A DNA stretch of 6,247 bases from Planctomycetota bacterium (GTDB lineage Bacteria; Planctomycetota; Phycisphaerae; UBA1845), in contig JADFRO010000190.1 in the NCBI GenBank assembly GCA_022561255.1, forward strand, positions 1 to 6,247. Reading direction: 5' to 3'. The position numbers were made by a program, and so were the translations under genes. The notes beneath the pieces were generated by a model. The model did no database searches. It was given only the letters and a program-made list of their open reading frames with translations, and was not told the origin of the DNA. Of the stretch, positions 1-5,164 are shown in pieces (positions within the stretch are counted from its first letter, which is position 1; each line of letters opens with the position of its first letter).

Positions 1-111
1 GACTTGTTCGTTGTCTCGCGCAGGTCGACCGTTGGTCGGGTCGGTCCGCCGGCACGCCGTCGCGGCCGAGATCTGCATGGCGAACTCTTGTTGTGCTTCG
101 GCCACCATCAT
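1..111 (-). CDS. 5' end of unidentified gene, overlapping the glycosyltransferase stop
   Basis: Thirty-seven codons are open on the minus strand from an ATG at 111 to the left edge, with no stop, so the gene continues outside the window. The ATG overlaps the TGA of the upstream glycosyltransferase (ATGA arrangement), which is typical of translationally coupled operon genes. A purine-rich GGGAGGG (123-129) lies 11 bases upstream, inside the glycosyltransferase C-terminus, and could serve as its ribosome binding site. A second ATG follows immediately at 108. The visible protein begins MMVAEAQQEFAMQISAATA and then becomes polar and Arg/Asp-rich; there is no clear signal peptide or membrane segment. 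I do not recognise the family. From its place behind a sugar-lipid synthase it could belong to the same glycan pathway, but that is inference only. The open stretch is short enough that it could also be a chance frame. Confidence 0.45.
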   Translation of the reverse strand, partial: MMVAEAQQEFAMQISAATACRRTDPTNGRPARDNEQV

Positions 112-1160
112 CGAAACGCGATCCCTCCCGGCGAACGTTTCTCGATCAGGTCCGCAAGAAGCCCAATGGCTAGCGTCTGGATCGAGGCCATCGCCAACGT
201 GACGGACGTAACGTCGGCGACAGTTCCCCACATGATTTTCGACGAAACCGCGACGGCTACCGCGATCAACAGGAGCATCGCGCTGAGCGGCGCGAAGATC
301 TTCAGCGGTTTGAAGTACAGCACGGTTCGTACGATCAAGCTGATAAAGTTGAGCGTGTCGCGAATCGGGCGGATCGATGAACTGCCGATCCGTTTGTGGT
401 AGTCGATCGGTACGTAGCGCACCTGATACGTATGTGTCAGCAGCGCGAGTGTGATGGTCGTCGTGAAGCTGAAACCATCGGGCAGGAGTGCGAAAAACCG
501 CTTGATAAGCGGTCGTTTCATCACCCGCAGGCCGCTGTTAAGGTCGGGAATGTCGGTAGCGGCGAGGTAGCTGGCCAGTTTACGCAGGCACCACTTGGCG
601 GGCCTGCGGATGAGCGGCACGTTCACGTTCTTGCCCGTGCGGGCACCGACCACCATATCGACGCCGTCCAGAAGGTCGATAAGTTCGCCGATGCGCTCGT
701 TGGGATAGGTTCCGTCCGCGTCGGTAATGACGATGATCTCGTGCTGCGCCTCGAGCACCGCCCGTTTCAGCGAGAAGCCGTACCCCCGGTTTTGCAAGTT
801 TCGAAGAACCTTGATCCCCGGCTCGCCGTCGAACGCTGCGAGCTCCGTTGGCGTGGCGTCTGTCGAACCGTCGTCGACCACGATCAACTCGAACGCACGA
901 CCCGTCTGCCGCATAAGGGCTGACAGCTCACGAACCGTCGACGCAACGACGCCCTGCTCGTTGTAAACGGGCACGATGACGGTGACGCCGCCAAGAGCCG
1001 GCGTCACCTGCGAACGACGTTCCGACAATGGTAGCGTTGGTCCAGGGATGTGTGGCCGCGTCACACCTCCACCGGCGACGGTGGGAGTAACAACCGTTGC
1101 AACGGAGGCCTGCTTGGTTTTGATGGTGGAAGTCACGGTTCCACTCTCTTCGGTGAGCAT
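108..1160 (-). CDS. Family 2 glycosyltransferase, polyprenyl-phosphate sugar synthase (DPM1-like)
   Basis: This 350-residue protein is a GT-A fold inverting glycosyltransferase, expected to move a sugar from a nucleotide donor onto a polyprenyl-phosphate at the cytoplasmic face of the membrane. The catalytic domain starts near residue 58 with TVIVPVYNEQG. It is followed by VVDDGSTDATP (DDGS 96-99), NRGYGFSLKRAV, and the metal-binding DAD at 147-149 within VITDADGTYP. Next come VVGART (170-174), DLNSGLRVMKR (206-216) and a basic HKRIGSSSIRPIRD segment (255-268). Two hydrophobic helices (about 287-308 and 316-338) end in LLADLIEKR, the usual tail of the bacterial DPM/DPG-synthase-like branch. 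About 57 low-complexity Thr/Val-rich residues precede the domain. The ATG at 1160 has only a weak GGGCGG before it, and an in-frame TAG lies at 1218-1220, so the start cannot be much further upstream. The sugar is not predictable. The gene is transcribed divergently from the gene at 1482 and overlaps the next gene leftward. Confidence 0.95.
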   Translation of the reverse strand: MLTEESGTVTSTIKTKQASVATVVTPTVAGGGVTRPHIPGPTLPLSERRSQVTPALGGVTVIVPVYNEQGVVASTVRELSALMRQTGRAFELIVVDDGSTDATPTELAAFDGEPGIKVLRNLQNRGYGFSLKRAVLEAQHEIIVITDADGTYPNERIGELIDLLDGVDMVVGARTGKNVNVPLIRRPAKWCLRKLASYLAATDIPDLNSGLRVMKRPLIKRFFALLPDGFSFTTTITLALLTHTYQVRYVPIDYHKRIGSSSIRPIRDTLNFISLIVRTVLYFKPLKIFAPLSAMLLLIAVAVAVSSKIMWGTVADVTSVTLAMASIQTLAIGLLADLIEKRSPGGIAFR

Positions 1161-1481
1161 ATTCCGCCCGTCTGCCGACCCAACCGCGACTGCGAAGCGT
1201 TCCAGCGACGCTCCGGCCTAACAATTCCGATAATCTATCGGTTAAGCAGCGACCGAGCTTAACTACGTCCGATATCTCGGAAGTGCCTAAGCCGCAAGGG
1301 GTTACGATGCTGTCGCCGGTATCGACCCAACGGTGTGTGTAGGCGTTGTATGTCGTCAGTGCGACTTGAGGTCTAGCGAGCGACCCTGTGGATAGTCGCG
1401 TGGCTACTGGGCCGGCCCTCTGTTATCCTGGGGACAGGTGGCGCCGGTCGTCGCCGCGTTTCAGGTCTCGGAGGCAAGGTC
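1161..1481. other. Divergent intergenic region (321 bp)
   Basis: This gap separates the divergent genes at 1160 (minus) and 1482 (plus) and should carry both promoters. I see no gene in it. It contains two adjoining dyads (listed separately at 1227-1263), a smaller related palindrome CCGA-TATC-TCGG at 1269-1280, and a possible but weak plus-strand promoter: TTGAGG at 1366-1371, then GATAGT at 1391-1396 after a 19-base spacer, which is longer than ideal. No good minus-strand -10/-35 pair stands out. The last bases hold the ribosome binding site of the plus-strand gene (GGAGG at 1470-1474). Confidence 0.6.
1227..1263. promoter_or_regulatory. Two adjoining perfect inverted repeats, candidate operator
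   Basis: The first dyad is CCGATA-ATC-TATCGG (1227-1241). The second, GTTAAGC-N9-GCTTAAC (1241-1263), shares the G at 1241 with the first. A shorter related palindrome begins with the same CCGATA at 1269. The cluster lies about 70 bases upstream of the glycosyltransferase start and about 220 bases upstream of the plus-strand gene, which fits an operator or a transcript leader structure for the glycosyltransferase. The arms are AT-containing with short spacers, more like a protein binding site than a terminator. No regulator is encoded in the window, and a chance origin for the short arms is not excluded. Confidence 0.35.
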
Positions 1482-2621
1482 ATGGCCCGTGCGACGCCAT
1501 TCTTCCCCCGCAAGTACGCGATGGTTTGCCTTCTACCAATCTTCTGTCATCCGTCGCCTGCCCGAGGTGATCACGAACGCGTCAGTCTGGATCAGAAAGT
1601 CAGAGCGTCTGATCTGATTGTGATCGGGACCGTCTCTGCGATTGACGACGTGGAAGGGCAGTGTCCTGTAGCCCCACCTGCCACAAGTGCAGCCAAGGTA
1701 GCAACGATTCGAATCGAATCGGTTCTGAAAGGTCGGGTAGATGAGGAGACGATCAAGATCGGGCTTCCGACGGATTACCGCGCCGAGACGTTTCGCAACG
1801 AGGTTAGGAAGGGGAGGAGAAAGGTCATTCTCGAACCCGAGCCTTCCGGTTTGGGCGTACAATATCTGTTATTCTTGCGAGAGCTGTCGCCGCCGCACTT
1901 CGCGGCCGTAAACTGGCAGTACGGGGCACTTCGCGTCGCCGACGGGAAAGTACCCGACCCACGATGGCCTAGTAAACGCGTGTCCTCGCGTTTCAAGTCC
2001 AACGCTCTTGATAAGCGACGGGGGCAGGACGTTCCACACTATAATTCCAACGTCATCATCGCGTCCGCGTGGAAAACGCAGATTCCACTTGCACTTGCCG
2101 TCAGAGCGGTTCGTGAGGCGATCGAGCTTTCACGCTTGCAGATGGAATTGGGAATCATACGGCCCCGGCCTCGCAATACGACGGCCTACGTTCTGTTTGA
2201 AGCGCGCGCCCTGGAGCAGCGGATTCTCGTGCGCATGCCTTCCGGCACGCAGGGCGTACATCAACTTCGCCCACAGCTCCTGCTGCGAGGAGGTGAGAAG
2301 ATCCCAGCCGTCGGTGCTGTATCAGTAGGCTCCGCTCCTGTCTCGGTTGATCCGCTGGGCGTGACCGTGGAGGCCACATTCAAGTTTCCGCGTCACGCAG
2401 ATACGGACCGAATCGTGGGCGTGGAGCTGACCGTAAGGGGGCTCCGTGTCAAGGTCTGTATGCCCAGCGTTCCTGCAAGCGAATGTCGGAGTACACGCGT
2501 GAGAAGCGTGTGCCCCGCTTGCCGTTCCTCACCGGCGGCCCACCGCGTGGTTCGTTTTGTTTTTGATATGATCCGAAACAACAACGACTTTCACTGTATG
2601 GTTTGCGGCGCGGAGTGGTAG
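1482..2621 (+). CDS. Hypothetical, probably exported protein with C-terminal double CxxC
   Basis: This is a 379-residue protein I cannot assign to a named family. The ATG at 1482 is well supported by GGAGG (1470-1474) seven bases upstream. The N-terminus has a basic stretch (RK at 10-11), a hydrophobic core YAMVCLLPIFC (12-22) and a small/polar region ending ARG, so it reads as a weak signal peptide; no lipobox is clear. ATG14 is an alternative start. Residues 36-95 (LDQKVRASDLIVIGTVSAID ... ATIRIESVLKG) look like a small beta-rich domain often seen in secreted hypothetical proteins. YLLFLREL (128-135) and GALRVADGKV (148-157) continue that style. The middle (about 200-222) is predicted helical and 230-330 beta-rich. 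The end carries CPAC (344-347) and CMVC (372-375), 24 residues apart, resembling a zinc ribbon or a redox pair. It stands alone on the plus strand between divergent and convergent neighbours. The reading frame is convincing; the function is unknown. Confidence 0.8.
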   Translation: MARATPFFPRKYAMVCLLPIFCHPSPARGDHERVSLDQKVRASDLIVIGTVSAIDDVEGQCPVAPPATSAAKVATIRIESVLKGRVDEETIKIGLPTDYRAETFRNEVRKGRRKVILEPEPSGLGVQYLLFLRELSPPHFAAVNWQYGALRVADGKVPDPRWPSKRVSSRFKSNALDKRRGQDVPHYNSNVIIASAWKTQIPLALAVRAVREAIELSRLQMELGIIRPRPRNTTAYVLFEARALEQRILVRMPSGTQGVHQLRPQLLLRGGEKIPAVGAVSVGSAPVSVDPLGVTVEATFKFPRHADTDRIVGVELTVRGLRVKVCMPSVPASECRSTRVRSVCPACRSSPAAHRVVRFVFDMIRNNNDFHCMVCGAEW

Positions 2622-2700
2622 CAAAGTGCGAGCACTGCGATCCGACGCGCGCCGAAGTGACCCCGCTCATCGCCACCGGGCGAGCACGAGAACACCCCCC

Positions 2701-2723
2701 GATCCCCCCGAGTGGGGGGGATC
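2701..2723. terminator. GC-rich hairpin between convergent genes
   Basis: GATCCCCCC (2701-2709) and GGGGGGATC (2715-2723) form a perfect 9-bp inverted repeat around a 5-base loop. Further C-rich (2695-2700) and G-rich (2726-2732) flanks could extend the stem imperfectly. It sits in the 143-bp gap between the stop codons of the plus-strand gene (2621) and the minus-strand ABM gene (2765), the right place for a shared terminator. Neither strand has a T tract after the stem, so it is not a textbook intrinsic terminator. It could instead be a REP-like intergenic repeat or a transcript-stabilising hairpin. Confidence 0.5.
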
Positions 2724-2764
2724 AAGGAGGGGATCCGCGATGTCGTGGTTCGGAACGGGCCTGA

Positions 2765-3097
2765 CTAATGGGCAACGGGGCACGCACCGGCTGGGGCGCC
2801 TTGTTCGGGAGCTGCATCGCCGTAGACCTCGTGCTTGGGCCTACCCGCGAGAATCTCCTCTTTGCCCCAGTTGGCGACGTTCTTGAACGTGTCCGAGGCG
2901 ATGAAGTCGTCGAACGCCTGCTTCTTGGACCACTGGGAGACGATCAGGTACTGCTGCGGGTCGTTGATCTCGCGGAACATGTGCGTCTCACTGTGCCCAT
3001 CGATTCCGCCCATGGCCTTAACGACCTTATTGAACGCTTTCTCGAAAGTCTCTTCTTTGCCTTTGAGCACTACGTAGTTCATTCCGATGGTGACCAT
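2765..3097 (-). CDS. Antibiotic biosynthesis monooxygenase (ABM) domain protein
   Basis: This 110-residue protein has the dimeric alpha/beta-barrel (ferredoxin-like) ABM fold, the family that includes quinol monooxygenases and IsdG-type haem-degrading enzymes. The pattern is visible: strand VTIGMNYVVLKGKEETF (2-18), helix to about 29, then GHSETHMFREIND (34-46), the diagnostic strand YLIVSQWSKKQAFDDFIAS (50-68), and FKNVANWGKEEILAGRPKHEVY (71-92). Length is typical of single-domain members. The last 18 residues (GDAAPEQGAPAGACPVAH) are a flexible Ala/Pro/Gly tail with one Cys. ABM members often lack metals and cofactors, so substrate and true activity cannot be read from sequence; despite the family name, a role in antibiotic synthesis is not implied. 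The start is well defined: GAAGGAG (3106-3112) lies eight bases before the ATG. It is monocistronic or the last gene of a minus-strand unit; 227 bases separate it from the upstream glycosyltransferase, so it probably has its own promoter. Confidence 0.88.
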   Translation of the reverse strand: MVTIGMNYVVLKGKEETFEKAFNKVVKAMGGIDGHSETHMFREINDPQQYLIVSQWSKKQAFDDFIASDTFKNVANWGKEEILAGRPKHEVYGDAAPEQGAPAGACPVAH

Positions 3098-3105
3098 CTG
3101 TAAAG

Positions 3106-3112
3106 CTCCTTC
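3106..3112 (-). promoter_or_regulatory. Strong Shine-Dalgarno site of the ABM gene
   Basis: GAAGGAG on the minus strand is a near-perfect complement to the 16S rRNA 3' end, eight bases before the ATG at 3097. It is the best ribosome binding site in the window and fixes the start of the ABM protein. Confidence 0.8.
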
Positions 3113-3120
3113 GCTGTATC

Positions 3121-3168
3121 GCGCGTTTCGCGCCGGTTAGAGTGTCGTTTACGCGACGAGACGTCGCG
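3121..3168 (-). promoter_or_regulatory. Paired inverted repeats in the ABM gene leader
   Basis: Two perfect dyads lie between the ABM ribosome binding site and the upstream region. GCGCG-TTT-CGCGC (3121-3133) is immediately upstream of the Shine-Dalgarno site, and CGCGACG-AGA-CGTCGCG (3152-3168) lies 18 bases further away. Each could fold as a hairpin in the transcript or be an operator. The rest of the 227-bp gap (3098-3324) shows no gene and no promoter I can defend. CG-rich short palindromes arise easily in GC-rich DNA, so this is a candidate only. Confidence 0.35.
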
Positions 3169-3324
3169 ACCGATGGTTGAGCGTGGTCTTGCTCCGCACG
3201 TTAATCGGTCTGCTAGCGATGTAACCTTTGCGGTGGCATCTCGGTTCGCCGCGATGCCCGCCGGGATCCTAACAGAAAGTCCGGCTCGAACCCAACGGTC
3301 ACGAAGGCTTCTTATGGAACACGC

Positions 3325-5055
3325 TCACTGCCCAGGCGCTCCGGCGAGCGTCGTTGGGGCGTTTGCGTTCCCACCTACCAGGACTAGCAACGGTTCACCC
3401 TCCCCGTCGCCTTGTCCGGAGGGGCCGATCGTCTTGTCGGAGTAACGGCTGATCCCGATGATCGGTGGAATCTCTTGCCAGGAGGCCAGTCGCTCCTGCG
3501 GCAGGCCGACGCCATAGTCCCAGTACTCCGTTTCGCCGCGGAGCTGCCTCGGCGTGGCGATCAGATACGCCTGCGACCGGTCTGGCAGTACGGCGTGCCG
3601 CTGGGCGATGTCGATGCTGACGTCACGCCACCAGGAGGGTGCATCTGACGCTGCGGCTACCCGCAGGCGGGCTCGCAGCGTTTGGGGAAACAGGATGCGA
3701 TACCGCCAGTAGGTCGAGGGCGTCATGAAGATAGGGCGATTCTCATCCCAGTTCGCGGCGGCGATCACCTGGGACATGGCCTTTCCGACGCGGCTTGTGT
3801 CTCGATCAACAAAGCCGTTGAGCTGATGCCTACCGCCGAGAGAGATGGCGACGATCGCGGCGAATGCGACGGGCCACGCGCGACCGAGCCGCTGAGGTCC
3901 GACGGTCGCTTGCACGCCGCATCGCATGAGCCAGGCCAGGCAGAGGGCAAACGGAATGCATGCCGGCAGGATGTGGCGCCCGTGGAACACCGGCGTGAAC
4001 TGGACGCCGTCCGCGAGGCGAATCGGCATCACCGCGAGGGTGAGAAACATCGCAGCCGCCCAAACGCCCAGGAATCGGCCGCGACGACTTGCTATGAGCG
4101 TAACGATGATAGCCGGCCAAAAAAAACACCCCAGCCATCCCCAGCCCGATCGTGCCGGATCGAACATCATCGCGATGCGGTGCCACGCGAACGCTGCAAA
4201 ACCGACGGCCGACGGGGCACCCGCCGGATGCATTATTTCCTCGATGCCGGACTGAGCCTGTCGGTGCGCGTGGAACGTATAGAAAAAGTCTCCCGCCGCC
4301 CAGTGATAGAACGATCCTTCGACAATGGCAAATAGGGCGGCTCCCGCAGCGACCAACAACGCGTGCGCTAGTCGTGAACGGATGGTACGCGGGCCGGTCG
4401 TCCAGAGAATCACTGCGATCCCAGCGGCGACGGGGGCCGCGTACACCTTCGCGGAGATCGCCAGTCCGAGCGCAAATCCACAGGCCAGGAGCAGAAGTAC
4501 GCATTGGCGCCTGCTTGTCGAGCGCGCCGCCAGAAGCGCAAGAAGGGTGGCTGTGGCCGCCCAAAGGCAAACGTGGACGTCTGGATACCCCGCTGTCGAA
4601 AGCACGCGGAAGTAGGGCAAAACCGCCACGATCGTCCCAGCGCATAGACCCTCCCACCAACCCCAAACGAGCTTTCCGATAGCTGCGACGACGAGTACGC
4701 AGAGAATCGACGCAATCAACATCGGCAGTGCGACGGTCGTGGGACTCTCACCGAAGAGATGCATGGAGGCAGCGACGGGAAGAATGACCGCCATTCGTGC
4801 GTAATGATGGTGGATACGCCGAATCTGATCTCCAGCGAGAACCTGCTCGGCTGCGGAGTGGTAGCCAACGTCGTCCGAGCCGAGCCAGCCCGTCGGGTTG
4901 GCCAGCCGGACCCAGAGGGTCAGCGCGACGACGACGGTGAGTCCAAGAACTACCCAGGGCGTGGACGCAGGATGAGAAGCACAAATCACACCCTCAGACC
5001 TTATGGAGTCTGTCGGCGAGCCCGTTGGGTTTGGTCGTAGATATCGGTCGAGCAT
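3325..5055 (-). CDS. GT39/ArnT-like integral membrane glycosyltransferase
   Basis: This 576-residue multi-pass protein matches the GT-C class (GT39/PMT/ArnT-like), which transfers a sugar from a polyprenyl-phosphate carrier to an acceptor outside the cytoplasmic membrane. After the first membrane helix (about 33-50) comes GSDDVGYHSAAEQVL, whose acidic pair (D61, D62) fits the catalytic acidic motif in the first outer loop. HHHYARMAVILPV (82-94) follows. Hydrophobic segments recur at about 110-128, 136-150, 162-178, 186-200, 203-218, 230-248, 305-322, 327-344, 362-380 and 393-408. FHGRHILP (357-364) resembles the conserved R-x-L-P motif before a late helix. Residues from about 410 form a soluble C-terminal domain. 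The start is uncertain: ATG at 5055 is used here, but a TTG at 5085 extends the frame and a GTG at 4989, with AAGG nine bases upstream, still keeps the first helix. It lies 109 bases behind dnaA on the same strand and might be co-transcribed. Acceptor and sugar are unknown; the GT2 enzyme at 108-1160 is a plausible donor maker. Confidence 0.9.
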   Translation of the reverse strand: MLDRYLRPNPTGSPTDSIRSEGVICASHPASTPWVVLGLTVVVALTLWVRLANPTGWLGSDDVGYHSAAEQVLAGDQIRRIHHHYARMAVILPVAASMHLFGESPTTVALPMLIASILCVLVVAAIGKLVWGWWEGLCAGTIVAVLPYFRVLSTAGYPDVHVCLWAATATLLALLAARSTSRRQCVLLLLACGFALGLAISAKVYAAPVAAGIAVILWTTGPRTIRSRLAHALLVAAGAALFAIVEGSFYHWAAGDFFYTFHAHRQAQSGIEEIMHPAGAPSAVGFAAFAWHRIAMMFDPARSGWGWLGCFFWPAIIVTLIASRRGRFLGVWAAAMFLTLAVMPIRLADGVQFTPVFHGRHILPACIPFALCLAWLMRCGVQATVGPQRLGRAWPVAFAAIVAISLGGRHQLNGFVDRDTSRVGKAMSQVIAAANWDENRPIFMTPSTYWRYRILFPQTLRARLRVAAASDAPSWWRDVSIDIAQRHAVLPDRSQAYLIATPRQLRGETEYWDYGVGLPQERLASWQEIPPIIGISRYSDKTIGPSGQGDGEGEPLLVLVGGNANAPTTLAGAPGQ

Positions 5056-5164
5056 CCCCTGGTTGTTCGGCAAACCACGGGGCAACGCTTAAGGAGCGCA
5101 GGCCGCCGTTCAACTCGCGCAATCCCCAGAGGGCTGGCAGACGCAGTACGGGGCTTCCACACGG

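Noticed and set aside
396..923. 175-codon plus-strand open frame antisense to the GT2 gene
   Set aside because: It is the mirror of the conserved glycosyltransferase coding sequence and shows no family features of its own.
1387..1395. TGTGGATAG, one mismatch from a DnaA box (reverse of TTATCCACA)
   Set aside because: About one such one-mismatch site is expected by chance in a window of this size, it is isolated, and it lies far from dnaA. It does not support an origin.
2626..2886. 86-codon plus-strand frame after the exported protein gene
   Set aside because: Arg/Pro/Ser-rich product running through the GC hairpin and antisense to the ABM gene; not a credible protein.
3173..3445. 90-codon plus-strand frame in the gap between the ABM and GT39-like genes
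   Set aside because: No Shine-Dalgarno site, no motif, and 120 bases overlap the GT39-like 3' end in antisense.
3682..4335. 217-codon plus-strand open frame antisense to the GT39-like gene
   Set aside because: Highly charged, low-complexity translation with no recognisable motif, opposite a convincing gene.
3830..4666. 278-codon minus-strand open frame inside the GT39-like gene
   Set aside because: Its product is Arg/Pro/Ser-rich without domain features and it lies wholly within a well-supported membrane protein gene in another frame; it is a GC-driven shadow.
5086..5164. Possible origin of replication in the gap after dnaA
   Set aside because: The gap is short, GC-rich and has no DnaA-box-like or AT-rich unwinding sequences.
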